NCBI RefSeq assembly: GCF_008727925.1
Contig: NZ_VTWT01000010.1
Coordinates: 62,001 to 126,000 of the forward strand
Direction of reading: 5' to 3'
Length of the DNA: 64,000 nt
Source: Adhaeribacter soli
GTDB taxonomy: Bacteria; Bacteroidota; Bacteroidia; Cytophagales; Hymenobacteraceae
Below, in pieces: positions 8,477 through 18,200 of this stretch (position 1 is the stretch's first letter; the number at the start of each line of letters is the position of its first letter). The notes below the pieces were generated by a model. It was given only the letters and a program-made list of their open reading frames with translations. It had not been told where the DNA came from and made no database searches. The position numbers were made by a program, and so were the translations under genes.

Positions 8477-9364
8477 CTACCCGATCTTCACCGAAGTCAT
8501 GGTAAGGGAGCCGGCTACGGCTTTGTCGTTGAAGAATGAGCTGCCTTCGTTTTTGCCTTGCAAGGCCAGGGCGTACAGTAGCGGGTAATAGTGATCCGGT
8601 GATGGTACAGCCAGTTTGGCGGATTTGCTTAGCTTTTCGTAATTGATCAGGGCCTGGTGGTCGCCGTTGGTGATCTTGCTTTTGAAGATCTCATTCATCT
8701 CCAGGGCCCAGTCGTAGCCGTATTCGTTGTTTATTTCGCTGAAATCGCGGATGGCAAGCATGCCCAGATTGTGCACCATATTGCCGCTGGCCAGGATCAG
8801 CACGCCTTTTTTGCGTAAAGCGGCCAGTTCTTTGGCCAGATCGTAATGGTACTGGGCCGGCTTGTAATAGTCCATGCTGAGCTGCAGCATCGGGATATTG
8901 GCTTCCGGGTACATCTGCATCACCACCGACCAGGCGCCGTGGTCTAAGCCCCAGTCGTGGTCCAGGCCTACGTTGGTAGATTTGATTAGAGAAGCCGTTT
9001 CTTTGGCAAGGGCCGGATTTCCGGGCGCCGGATACCGGGCTTCGTTCAGTTCGCGGGAGAAGCCCCCAAAATCGTGGATGGTTTTGGGCTTTTCCATGGC
9101 CGTAATGTGTGTGCCCCGCGTTAACCAGTGCGCCGACACGATAAGCACCGCCTTTGGTACCGGGATCTGCTTCGCCATTTGTTTCCAGCGGATCGTAAAT
9201 TCATTATCTTCCAGGGCATTGGTAGGCGAACCGTGGCCTACGAACAGCACCGGCATGAGCTGGTCCTGCTCCTTTAAAGAACTCGTAAAATGATTGAAAG
9301 CGGTTAAAGTGGTCATGCCGGCAACTCCTGTAACTAAACTTTTGATAAATGTTCTTCTTTCCAT
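8477..9364 (-). CDS. DODA-type extradiol aromatic-ring-opening dioxygenase (YgiD-like)
   Basis: Class III extradiol dioxygenases of the 4,5-DOPA dioxygenase/YgiD family open catechol rings with a non-haem metal. Expected metal-site histidines are visible in FVGHGSPTNAL, SAHW and MVHNLG, together with GLDHGAWSV and DHYYPLLYAL near the C-terminus. I take the start at 9364, giving 295 residues beginning MERRTFIKSLVTGVAGMTTL; the RR plus hydrophobic stretch resembles a Tat signal, so the enzyme may be exported. A longer frame to 9436 would run through the upstream terminator and is unlikely. The true substrate is unknown. It is transcribed leftward, downstream of yceI but separated from it by a terminator. 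Confidence 0.85.
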   Translation of the reverse strand: MERRTFIKSLVTGVAGMTTLTAFNHFTSSLKEQDQLMPVLFVGHGSPTNALEDNEFTIRWKQMAKQIPVPKAVLIVSAHWLTRGTHITAMEKPKTIHDFGGFSRELNEARYPAPGNPALAKETASLIKSTNVGLDHDWGLDHGAWSVVMQMYPEANIPMLQLSMDYYKPAQYHYDLAKELAALRKKGVLILASGNMVHNLGMLAIRDFSEINNEYGYDWALEMNEIFKSKITNGDHQALINYEKLSKSAKLAVPSPDHYYPLLYALALQGKNEGSSFFNDKAVAGSLTMTSVKIG

Positions 9365-9382
9365 GGCTGTACTCCAAAGAAT

Positions 9383-9430
9383 AAAATAAAAACGGAAGCA
9401 CAGCCGGCTTTTTCTTTCCGGCTGCTTCCG
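9383..9430 (-). terminator. Terminator after yceI (leftward)
   Basis: cggaagcacagccgg (9393-9407) pairs with ccggctgcttccg (9418-9430) with a two-base bulge; on the minus strand it is followed by a T-rich run (gtttttattttattc). It separates yceI from the dioxygenase gene. Confidence 0.8.
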
Positions 9431-9448
9431 CTGCAATTTAAATTGAAA

Positions 9449-9985
9449 TTACGCCTGCTTCACCAGCTGCACTTCGGCCTGAAGCTTAATTTCGTCGCTT
9501 ACCACCACGCTGCCGGCTTCGGTTACCGCGTTCCAGGTAAGGCCGAACTCCTTGCGGCTGATCTTACCGCTTACCGTAAATCCGGCTTTGGTTTGGCCGT
9601 ACGGGTCTACCACGATTCCGCCGAATTCCACGTCTACCGTAACCGGTTTGGTAACGCCTTTAATGGTCAGGTCGCCGTGCAGTTTATAGTCGTTGCCGCC
9701 TGTGTTTTCGTACTTCGTACCTACAAAACGAACTTCACCGTGCTGCGCCGCATCGAAGAAATCTGCCGATTTCAGGTGCGTATCGCGCTGCTCGTTGTTG
9801 GTGCTGATCGAATCTACATCGGCGGTAAATACCACGCTGGCGGCATCGGTAAATTTATCGTCGGAGGTTTCGGCTTCGATATTGAACTTCTGAAAATACC
9901 CGGTTACCGTGGTGATCATCAGGTGTTTCACTTTAAACTGGATCTCACTGTGCGTTGGGTCAACCACCCATTTTACATTAGCCAT
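9449..9985 (-). CDS. YceI-family protein (lipid-binding lipocalin-like fold)
   Basis: The 178-residue protein is a single YceI domain: WVVDPTHSEIQFKVKHLMI at the N-terminus, then VEFGGIVVDPYGQTKAGFTVSGKISRKEFGLTWN near residues 117-151 (the PYG and FGLTWN blocks are typical). YceI proteins bind amphiphilic or isoprenoid lipids. No signal peptide is visible, as in many Bacteroidota cytoplasmic YceI proteins. Its promoter overlaps a palindrome (next entry), suggesting repressor control. Downstream is a terminator. Confidence 0.92.
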   Translation of the reverse strand: MANVKWVVDPTHSEIQFKVKHLMITTVTGYFQKFNIEAETSDDKFTDAASVVFTADVDSISTNNEQRDTHLKSADFFDAAQHGEVRFVGTKYENTGGNDYKLHGDLTIKGVTKPVTVDVEFGGIVVDPYGQTKAGFTVSGKISRKEFGLTWNAVTEAGSVVVSDEIKLQAEVQLVKQA

Positions 9986-10034
9986 AATTTTATCTTTTAA
10001 AGTTTTATAGGTAATTCCTTCCGGAATATTTTTT

Positions 10035-10062
10035 CAAATGTACATACATTTAATGTATATAC
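10035..10062 (-). promoter_or_regulatory. yceI promoter with an overlapping palindromic operator-like site
   Basis: On the minus strand TACATTTG (10042-10035) fits the -7 consensus about 50 bases before the yceI start. Directly upstream, in the space between -7 and the expected -33 position, lies an inverted repeat built on tacatacat/atgtatata (about 10041-10060), followed by more alternating TA/TG sequence. The placement is that expected for a repressor such as a MarR-type protein; no such regulator is encoded next to it. Confidence 0.55.
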
Positions 10063-10137
10063 ATATATTTTGACAAAAAAAGTTTCAAAACTTTATGTTC
10101 TGAAATTTTTAAGGCTTCAAAATGGCTTATATCCGCG

Positions 10138-10671
10138 TTATTTAACCCATTCCTCCTTCAGCAAGGAATACAGATAAAGGTCATGAAACCGGCCGTTTAC
10201 CTGTTCGGCCTGCCGGAGAATGCCTTCCCTAGTAAATCCTAAACGTTCCGGAATTCCCTGGCTTTTATGGTTGCCGGTGGCACATTTAATTTCGATGCGG
10301 TTCAGCCCTAAAGCAGTAAAACCGTGGCCGATGATCTCTTTACACGCTTCCGTAACCAGGCCCTTGCCTTGAAATTCTTCGCCGAGCCAATAACCAATAG
10401 CGCCCGTTTTGTTCTGATGATCGAGGTAGTACAGCCCTATGCGGCCGGCCACTTTCCTTGCATGGAGGATCATAAAAGAAGCTTCCTGATTATCAGCCGC
10501 GCGTTGCTGTGCACCTTTAATAAAGCTTCGGAAATTATCGGCAGACTGCATAAAATCTACCCAGGTCAGCCAGGTTTTTAAATGCGTGCGGTTGTTATCG
10601 ATCAGCTCGAAGGCAGGCTCGGCGTGATGGTCGGCAAGAGGTTCGAGTGAAATGGTTTCGGAGATCTGCAT
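10138..10671 (-). CDS. GNAT-family N-acetyltransferase, RimJ/RimL-type
   Basis: The 177-residue protein has the RimL-like layout: ISLEPLADHHAEPAFELIDNNRTHLKTWLTW at the start, the acetyl-CoA pyrophosphate-binding segment GYWLGEEFQGKGLVTEAC near residues 92-109, then GLNRIEIKCATGNHKSQGIPERLGFTREGILR. Family members acetylate ribosomal protein N-termini or small amines; the substrate here is unknown. The gene stands alone between yceI and a divergent small gene. A decayed fragment of a close paralogue lies about 0.9 kb to the right at 11563-11685. Confidence 0.9.
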   Translation of the reverse strand: MQISETISLEPLADHHAEPAFELIDNNRTHLKTWLTWVDFMQSADNFRSFIKGAQQRAADNQEASFMILHARKVAGRIGLYYLDHQNKTGAIGYWLGEEFQGKGLVTEACKEIIGHGFTALGLNRIEIKCATGNHKSQGIPERLGFTREGILRQAEQVNGRFHDLYLYSLLKEEWVK

Positions 10672-11007
10672 AAATTAAAAACTTATCGGGTTATTGCCTC
10701 GCCAGGTTGTAAAAAACCTGACCGGGTGCCCTAAGTTAATTATTCTAACATATAACCCGTCTATCTTTTGCCCGAATTTTCTACCTTAAGCCTTATTTTT
10801 TTCGGTATAGGACTTCAGAATTAGGGTTCCGGTAAATCTATGAATAGCCCGCTGCTTTCGGTAATCTTATGCGAATCAGGAAGCATTCGCTACCAGTATC
10901 AAACTTCAAATGAAATTGGCAGAGGAAAGTCCTTAAAAACCAATTGCCCTTCCTGCCGTTCAATTTTAATACAAACCCAACTGCATTTCTACCTTACCCT
11001 ATTTGCC

Positions 11008-11409
11008 ATGATCGAACTGAAGAATGTTTTTAACAAGGTTTTTCTCACCATTGAAACCGATGCTTTAAACAGATGGGTGGAAGCAACCTGGTACGGCTAC
11101 CCAACAGAAGATAATTTAAGAACCGGCGTGGCTGCCTATACCCAGGCACTGGCCAACACCAATGCCAACCACATCCTGATCGATGCGCGCAAGGTTCTCG
11201 GCACCTGGAAACATTCTTTGAAATGGATGTTAGAGGATTGGGCGCCCGTAGCGGCACAGATGGGGCTGGAATATTATGCGCTGGTGGTAGCTCCGGAAAC
11301 ATTTGCCGAAGAAGCAGCATTGAACATGCGCGAAAACCTGTATTCTTTTCGGGCAAAGGTTTTCAATAACCTGGACGAAGCGAAATTCTGGCTAAGGAGT
11401 CAGGGGTAG
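11008..11409 (+). CDS. Small STAS/SpoIIAA-like hypothetical protein
   Basis: From the ATG at 11008 the product is 133 residues: a short beta segment (VFLTIETDALNRWVEATWYG), a helix, then NHILIDARKVLGTWKHSLKWMLEDW, ALVVAPETFAEEAA and a C-terminal FNNLDEAKFWL. This alternating pattern and the 'L-D-A-R' strand resemble SpoIIAA/STAS-like domains of Bacteroidota, which may bind nucleotides or act in signalling; no catalytic residue is evident. The frame is open further upstream to 10840, but that extension has unlikely composition, so I favour the later ATG. Confidence 0.6.
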   Translation: MIELKNVFNKVFLTIETDALNRWVEATWYGYPTEDNLRTGVAAYTQALANTNANHILIDARKVLGTWKHSLKWMLEDWAPVAAQMGLEYYALVVAPETFAEEAALNMRENLYSFRAKVFNNLDEAKFWLRSQG

Positions 11410-11432
11410 GTTGTTTAGAGGTGATTTTTCAA

Positions 11433-11592
11433 TGTTTAGAGTTTTCGGAAGGATGACATCAAACTTAAAAATGGAAAAGCAAGTTATTGACTTCCCTATG
11501 CTATCACAAATTTTCCAGATTACTTTTATTCATAGCAGCGCCGTCGGAGACGGCTTATTTCATTAAACTTTGAAGTCATCCTCCGGAAGACT
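11433..11592. repeat. Inverted-repeat element with a central gccgtc/gacggc hairpin
   Basis: ttttcggaaggatgacatca near 11433 pairs imperfectly with tgaagtcatcctccggaaga near 11571, enclosing about 110 bases that include the hairpin gccgtc-gga-gacggc at 11540-11554. The same hairpin recurs inverted at 41929-41943, where it is again next to a 'cttccgaaggaggac' segment. The right arm overlaps the decayed GNAT fragment. Confidence 0.6.
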
Positions 11593-11685
11593 CCAAAGAG
11601 CGAAGTTTCTTTCGATCCGTTCGAGAGCTTGTTCGGCGTGATGGTCGGCAATGGGTTCTAGGATGGTGGTTTGGGAGATTTGAAT
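11563..11685 (-). pseudogene. Remnant of a GNAT acetyltransferase N-terminus
   Basis: Read leftward from 11685 the frame gives IQISQTTILEPIADHHAEQ followed by ALERIERN. This matches the start of the intact GNAT protein at 10671 (MQISETISLEPLADHHAEP, then AFELIDNN) over about 27 residues, but the initiation codon is ATT and after ERN the frame runs into the dispersed repeat and stops at 11563. Nucleotide identity is also visible (gcgtgatggtcggcaa in both). It is therefore a truncated duplicate whose distal part has been lost or replaced by a repeat element. Confidence 0.75.
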
Positions 11686-11723
11686 ATTAGTTTTAACGAG
11701 CTACTTTAAACAACCTATAAACA

Positions 11724-11753
11724 AAAGAGGTATAGTTGAAACTATACCTCTTT
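11724..11753 (-). terminator. Terminator after the 11783-12376 lipoprotein gene
   Basis: A 14-bp perfect stem, aaagaggtatagtt paired with aactatacctcttt with a minimal loop, lies 30 bases past the stop of the leftward gene and is followed by TTGTTTAT on that strand. Confidence 0.65.
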
Positions 11754-11782
11754 AAGATTTCAAAAAGCTTAGTTCTTATTTC

Positions 11783-12376
11783 TTACTGTAATATTCCTGC
11801 TTCTTTAAGTTTAGCATTTACTCTTGAGGCATCTGCCTGAATTTGAGGTCTAATTTTATTTAAAGCGTCATTTAATGCATCAGGATAAATCTTTCTCCCA
11901 GCACTTGTCATTCCGTAACCATAATATAGAGCCATAGTTGTATTCGACTCTCCAATAGCCGAGTACTTTCCGATTAATTTATTATTCTTATCTAAAATCC
12001 TTAACTCAACCTCCAGTTTTAAATTAAACTTACCCATTGGAAACCCGAATAAATTTGGTGCAAATAAAAATAAACCAGAAACAATTGGGTAAAGGGCACC
12101 ACTTTTAAGTTCAACTACATTCCTTTTTAAGGCAATGTAACCATACTTATCACCATAAGGGTCCATTAAATTTGCTTCAACTTCTTGCGTAAAAATTTTC
12201 AATTCATCTCCGCTGGATACGACAGTAGTGTTTGCCATATCCTCCATTCTTCTTTCAAGAGTTAAAAGCTTTGGAGTAATAGGTTCTTTCTTTACAGATA
12301 GCATAGAAGGATCCCATGCTTTACAACTTGTCATTAAAAATGAGAATAGTAGAACAATTGAAGTTATCTTTTTCAT
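11783..12376 (-). CDS. Hypothetical lipoprotein, 197 aa
   Basis: MKKITSIVLLFSFLMTSCKAW is a clear SPII signal with the lipobox cysteine at residue 18, so the product should be lipid-anchored in the envelope. The mature part has predicted beta structure (YGDKYGYIALKRNVVELKSG, FNLKLEVELRILDKNNKLIGKYSAIGES) and a C-terminal helical stretch (ALNDALNKIRPQIQADASRVNAKL). The beta segments with repeated 'conserved Lys/Leu-strand' pattern recall LptE- or DUF4136-like envelope lipoproteins but I cannot assign a family. The gene is noticeably more A/T-rich than its neighbours. It is divergent from priA. Confidence 0.75.
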   Translation of the reverse strand: MKKITSIVLLFSFLMTSCKAWDPSMLSVKKEPITPKLLTLERRMEDMANTTVVSSGDELKIFTQEVEANLMDPYGDKYGYIALKRNVVELKSGALYPIVSGLFLFAPNLFGFPMGKFNLKLEVELRILDKNNKLIGKYSAIGESNTTMALYYGYGMTSAGRKIYPDALNDALNKIRPQIQADASRVNAKLKEAGILQ

Positions 12377-12635
12377 AATGTTTTATTTTGCTTGTAAATA
12401 TGGTGCTTTTTGTCAAAACAGAAAAAATATTTTAACACCAAAATCATGCATTAAAGCTATTCCCATTTACAATATCCGTTAACTTGTTTTATTATTTAAT
12501 GTGTACTTAAAAATATCAACCCCTAAAAATGTAAGCTTGTAGACTGTATCTTCCACCCGCAAGGAATTCTCCCCTCCTTTTCCGACCTTTGCAGCGCGAT
12601 TTTACTTTTTAACCGCAATACCTTAGCGTTTTATC

Positions 12636-15164
12636 TTGGATTCTCCGTTGCTTTTTTCCCCAGAAGAATTACCTGCCGACCGGCTCACGCTGTTCGTGGA
12701 TGTGATCCTGCCTTTGCCGTTGCCGAAGCTTTACACCTACCGCGTGCCGTACGAAATGAACGACCAGGTTTTTGTGGGCGGCCGGGTAATTGTGCAATTC
12801 GGGGCGAAAAAGGTATTGAGCTGCATTGTAGCGGCCGTGCACGAAAAACCGCCGGCGGGTTACCAGGCTAAATACCTGATGGAGGTGATCGACGAAACGC
12901 CGGTGGTTACGCCGCCGCAATTGCGCATTTTTAGTTGGATGGCTGAATATTATATGTGCACGCTGGGCGAAGTGATCAACGCGGCTTTGCCGGCTGCTTT
13001 GAAATTAAGCTCCGAATCGCGCATCCAGATGCACCCGGCTTACCGCGACGAAACCAACGAATGGCGGCTTTCCGCGCAGGAAGAAAAAATTCTGTACGCG
13101 CTTTCCCAACAGCCTACCCTAACGTTTACCGAAGTCGGGAATTTATTGCAGACGAGCCATTTTCATAAGTACATCAAATCGCTGCTGCTGAAGGAGATCA
13201 TTATTATTTTCGAGGAAATTGCGGAAAAGTACAGCCCGAAAGTGGTAAAGAAAGTGCGCCTGAACCAGGAACTGCTAAACGAACCGGAAGCACTGGAAAA
13301 ACTCTTCGACGAACTGGCTTCCAAACCGAAACAGGTGGATGTGCTGATGTATTACCTGCAAAAGGCGCCGGTGCATCAGGATCCCAATCTGAACTTCAAA
13401 GGCCTCGATAAAAACCTGCTTACGTCTAACCCGCGGCTATCGCTTTCGGCCATTAATTCTTTGCTGAAAAAAGGAGTACTGGAACAATTTGAGCAAATTG
13501 TTTCACGGTTTCCGGTCGATGACTCGGTGAAGCAAATGGCTTTTCCGCTTTCCGAATACCAGGAAAATGCGCGCAAACAAATACTGGACTTTTTTGCCGA
13601 AAAAGATACCGTTCTGCTGCACGGCATTACCGGATCGGGTAAAACAGAAGTGTATATTGACCTGATAAAAAATGCGCTGGAAGGTGGCGGACAGGTGTTA
13701 TACCTGCTTCCCGAAATTGCCTTAACTGCCCAGATCGTTGGCCGCTTAATGAAAGTTTTCGGCGATAGATTAGGCGTGTACCATTCCAAATTCTCGGATA
13801 ACGAACGCGTGGAAGTCTGGAACGGCGTTTTAAGTGGGCGGTTTCAGGTAGTAGTAGGCGTGCGTTCGTCTATTTTCCTGCCTTTCCACGACCTTTCCCT
13901 CATTATTGTAGATGAGGAACACGAATCGAGCTACAAGCAGTACGACCCTGCTCCCCGCTACAACGCCCGCGAAGTCGCTTTAATGCTGGCCAACTTTCAC
14001 GGCGCGAAAACCTTGCTCGGTTCCGCTACGCCTTCCGTAGAAAGCTTCTACAACGCAAAAAATGGCCGCTGGGGATTGGTAACCATGAATAAGCGTTTCG
14101 GTACGGCCGTTTTGCCGGAAACAGAGCTGGTAGATACGCGCGACGAGCAGAAACGCAAGAACATGCACAGCCATTTTTCGGCCAAACTTCTGGAGGAAAT
14201 TCAGGAACGGTTGAAGCGCGAAGAACAGGTGATTTTATTCCAGAACCGCCGTGGCTACGCGCCTTACATAAACTGCAACGATTGCGGCTGGATACCCAAA
14301 TGCAAGAGTTGTGCGGTGAGTTTGTCGTTCCATAAATTCAGCCACGAGCTGCGCTGCCATTACTGCGGTTTCCACGAGCGGATGCCGCATTCCTGCATTG
14401 CCTGTGGCTCCACCGATCTGAAAACGGTAGGTTTCGGCACCGAGAAAATAGAAGACGAACTGAAGATCCTGCTGCCGGAAGCTAATATCCAGCGCATGGA
14501 CCTAGACACGACTAAAAACAAGAACGCCTTTCAGCAGATCATTTCCGATTTCGAAGCCAACCGCACCAACGTTCTGGTAGGAACGCAGATGGTAACCAAA
14601 GGCCTCGATTTTGAAAATGTAAGTTTGGTAGGCATTATAAACGCCGATAGCATTATTAATTATCCGGATTTCCGGGCACACGAACGGGCTTACAGCATGT
14701 TCGTGCAGGTTTCCGGAAGAGCCGGAAGGAAAGGTAAAAAAGGAAAGGTAATTATCCAGACAGGAAATGTGGCACAACCCATTTTTCAGAAGGTAATGGA
14801 AAACGATTACCAGGCGCTGTACGAAATGGAAATTGCCGAACGGCAGCTCCATGGCTTCCCTCCTTTTGTGCGCTTAATTAAAATTACGGTAAAGCATCTG
14901 GATGAAAAAGCCTGCGACGAAGGTGCTTTGCATTTGGCAGGCGAGCTGAAAAACCGCCTGGCCGGGCCGATGGTTCTGGGACCGGAAACGCCCTATATTT
15001 TCAAGATCCGGAATTATTTTCTGAACGAAATTCATATTAAGCTGCCGCGCAACCACGCCTCCGGAAAGGAAACCAAACAGCAAATAGCGCTGGCCATTGA
15101 GCAGATAAAGCAGCAACCGGAGTTTAAGAATTTACGGGTAGTAGTGGATGTAGATCCGGCTTAG
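12636..15164 (+). CDS. priA: Primosomal protein N' (replication restart helicase)
   Basis: PriA recognises stalled forks and reloads the replisome. The 842-residue protein has the N-terminal 3'-DNA-binding domain (LFVDVILPLPLPKLYTYRVP), a helicase core with Walker A GITGSGKTEVY near residue 335, DEEH Walker B (VDEEHESSYKQYDP) and GSATPS, and the zinc-binding cysteine cluster CNDCGWIPKCKSC, CHYCGF, CIACGS near residues 545-590. Motifs V-VI (VGTQMVTKGLDFENV, QVSGRAGR) follow. An in-frame TAG at 12624 leaves TTG at 12636 as the only standard start before the conserved N-terminus, so a TTG start is likely. It is a single gene ending at a strong terminator. Confidence 0.95.
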   Translation: MDSPLLFSPEELPADRLTLFVDVILPLPLPKLYTYRVPYEMNDQVFVGGRVIVQFGAKKVLSCIVAAVHEKPPAGYQAKYLMEVIDETPVVTPPQLRIFSWMAEYYMCTLGEVINAALPAALKLSSESRIQMHPAYRDETNEWRLSAQEEKILYALSQQPTLTFTEVGNLLQTSHFHKYIKSLLLKEIIIIFEEIAEKYSPKVVKKVRLNQELLNEPEALEKLFDELASKPKQVDVLMYYLQKAPVHQDPNLNFKGLDKNLLTSNPRLSLSAINSLLKKGVLEQFEQIVSRFPVDDSVKQMAFPLSEYQENARKQILDFFAEKDTVLLHGITGSGKTEVYIDLIKNALEGGGQVLYLLPEIALTAQIVGRLMKVFGDRLGVYHSKFSDNERVEVWNGVLSGRFQVVVGVRSSIFLPFHDLSLIIVDEEHESSYKQYDPAPRYNAREVALMLANFHGAKTLLGSATPSVESFYNAKNGRWGLVTMNKRFGTAVLPETELVDTRDEQKRKNMHSHFSAKLLEEIQERLKREEQVILFQNRRGYAPYINCNDCGWIPKCKSCAVSLSFHKFSHELRCHYCGFHERMPHSCIACGSTDLKTVGFGTEKIEDELKILLPEANIQRMDLDTTKNKNAFQQIISDFEANRTNVLVGTQMVTKGLDFENVSLVGIINADSIINYPDFRAHERAYSMFVQVSGRAGRKGKKGKVIIQTGNVAQPIFQKVMENDYQALYEMEIAERQLHGFPPFVRLIKITVKHLDEKACDEGALHLAGELKNRLAGPMVLGPETPYIFKIRNYFLNEIHIKLPRNHASGKETKQQIALAIEQIKQQPEFKNLRVVVDVDPA

Positions 15165-15177
15165 ATTTGGATCAATT

Positions 15178-15224
15178 AAAAAGCAGAAAGCCTTAGAATA
15201 TTTCCTAAGGCTTTCTGCTTTTTT
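15178..15224. terminator. Bidirectional terminator between priA and the Kelch gene
   Basis: A 19-bp stem, gcagaaagccttag extended by five A, pairs with ctaaggctttctgc extended by T residues around an 8-base loop. It serves priA and the convergent gene that ends at 15240. Confidence 0.9.
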
Positions 15225-15239
15225 GCTAAAAGGGTTTCC

Positions 15240-18200
15240 TTATTTTTCTAAAACAACCCGCAACACCTTACTCACATCCTCCCGAGTAACTTTAAGCAGG
15301 TAAATTCCGGAAGCTTGATTTTTTACATTAAATTGTTTTTCCTCCTCTCCAGCACTCAATTGTTCGGTTGTAATTAATTGTCCTGCAAGGTTGTAGAGCT
15401 CCAATCTTGCAACATTCTGATTTCCCTTTACTTTCACTGAAAATATACCGGAACTCGGATTAGGGAAAACACCTATTGCCAATGCACTCTTGGATTCACC
15501 CAAACCAGTGGTAGTTACATTTATTGGGGCAGATGGTGAGGACGAACAACCATTTACCGTTACTACCACTGTATAACTTCCATTTGCAGTAACAGTATAG
15601 TTTTGGTTTGTAGCTCCAGGAATTGCCACGCCATTTAAATACCATTGGTTTCCGGTTGCACTTCCTGAAATAAGAACATTACCCGATTGCGATATACTTG
15701 GCGAGCCGGGTACCCCTTTAACCGTTACATTGATAGCAGCAGAAGGTAGGCTTAAGCACCCACCAGCTTTTGCAACTGTAGTAAATGCCCCTGCCGAATT
15801 TGCTATATAAGAAGCGGAATTTGCTCCAGTAATCAGGTTCCCATTCAGGTACCATTCGAACATACCTCCCGGAGTGTTTGAAGAGGCAGTTAATGTGACT
15901 GAGCTTCCAGAACAAAAAGTAATAGGTCCTGCTGAAGACAAAACAGGAGCAGCCGGAGCAGCATTTATTAAAATTTGTTGGGTAGCCGTTCCGGTACATC
16001 CGCCATTGGTATTAGAAATAACTATGGTATGGGTTCCTACGCTTAAATTTCCTGGATCCAGGGTACTACTTGCAACACCATCAATTGTAAATGTACTGCC
16101 GGATGGCGTGCCGGTTAAGGTTACAGCTGCTTCACTCTGGCAGTAAGCTGATTTTAACCCGCTGATTACCGGCACAGGAATAGGATTAACGGTTATAAGT
16201 GTTGAAGCGGAGGCAGCACTACTACAAGAGCCTGAAGTTGCGATAGCTGAATACTGGCCACTATTTTTTACGGTAAAAGTTGCTGAGTTGGCTCCAGGAA
16301 TAATATTACCATCTTTGAACCAGGTAAAGGTTGCGCCGGAAGAAGCAGAATTAGCCGTTAAAACCACGGAATCACCGGTACAGAAAGTAATTGGTCGGCT
16401 GGCAGTAATATTAGGTACAGCAGGCACAGGACTTATGGCTACGGTAGTAGCGGCGGAAGTGGCACTAAAACAAGCTCCTGTAACTGTTATTGAGTAATCC
16501 CCGGCGGAGCTTGCGGTATAGGTTGGATTGGTTTCTCCTTGTATTGGCATACCATTTAATGACCATTGGTAGGTTGCACCCGGTACCGGAGAACTTATAC
16601 TTAATACTAGTGAACCTGAAGAACAAATGGTTGTTGAACCACTTATTACCACTATTTCCGGAGTTTTATCGGTGGTATATTCCCAGAACCCACGGGCATA
16701 CCCTTGAGTTGAATTACTTCCAATTCCAACATACCCCTTTGCGCCAATACTAAAAGCTACTGCTCCCGAACGGGTATCGCCCCCAATGTCGGTTATCTGG
16801 CTCCAAGTATCCAATGCAGGGTCATATTCATAAAAAAAAGATTTTTCTCCGGTGCTACCAAAGCCGGTTCCCAAATAACCTTTTGACCCGATACTGAATC
16901 CAACTGCCTCTATAATTGGTCCACCTGCAAAATCTGCTTTCATAGTCCAGGCATTGGTTATTGGATCATATTCCCAAAAATCGTCTCTTGCCCCTGAGTT
17001 GCTGTTACCAGTACCTATATAACCTTTAGCACCAATGCTAAAGCCAACAGCCCGCTCCCTGGCCGGGCCGGGCACATTTGCCCGGGATAACCAGGTGTCA
17101 GTGGCTGGATTGTATTCATAAAATGTATTGGATGGCCCGATAACGTTGGCATATCCGGTACCTATATAACCTTTAGTACCGATGCTGAATCCGACCGCAC
17201 TAATTCTGGCACTTCCAATAAAATTAGCCTTCTGAGTCCAGGTATTGGTTAGCGGGTTATATTCCCAGAAATCGTTTTTATAATTTCTGCTATTATCCAG
17301 CCCCGTACCTACGTAACCTTTGGAGCCAATGCTAAAACCAACTGCCCCTTTACGAAGCCCGCCAGCAAAATTAGCTTTCTGCGACCAGGTATCGGTAACA
17401 GGATCGTACTCCCAAAAATCATCCTTAAAAAATCCGAATTCTCCTGTACCTAAATACCCTTTCGAACCTATGCTAAAGCTTACGGCCTCCTGCCGTGAAC
17501 CGCCCCCGAAGCTGGCTTTTTGGGTCCAGGTATCTTTATCGCCGGGGCTACCTACATTCATATTCGTGCCGTTATCAATTATTATAGAAGCTACAGGGGT
17601 AGAAGATACAACCCTAATGCGATAAGCGTTTCCATTAGGGGTGTTGGCCGGAATAGTTGTCACTATGGTGCCTGCAGTTGTGCCATTTAATGTTCCAAGC
17701 ACGGTTGGCGTAGCAAAAGACCCGTACTTATCAGAAAGCTGGGCCGTAAAAATATTGCCGGCATAAGGCATTTCCGGGATTCCATTTAGCGTAAACGCAA
17801 TGTTTAAAGAAGCCCCGGGACACAAAATACTGGAATTCAAGGCTGTTGTAGCAACAGTAAAATCCGGGGTGTATTCAAAAAATGAACTTGATTCGCCAAA
17901 TATAGTAGTACCAGTGCCTAGATAACCTTTTGAACCAATGTTGAAAGCTACTGCGCCATCTCGCTCCAAGCCAGGTATGCTTGGCTTCTGGATCCAGGTG
18001 TTAGTTACCGGATCATATTGCCAGATATCTGCAGTTTTATAGGTACTGTTAAATGGGCTTCTTATTAAACCAGTTCCTACAAAAGCTTTTGTTCCTAGTA
18101 CAAAGGCAACCGCACTGTTCCGGGCTGCCCCACCAAAAGTTGCTTTCGTAGTCCAGGTATTGGTTGCTGGATTATATTCCCGCAGGTCGTTCTTAAAACC

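Noticed and set aside
9443-10000. 185-residue rightward frame opposite yceI
   Set aside because: It is the antisense shadow of yceI; the minus-strand product has clear YceI motifs and a promoter.
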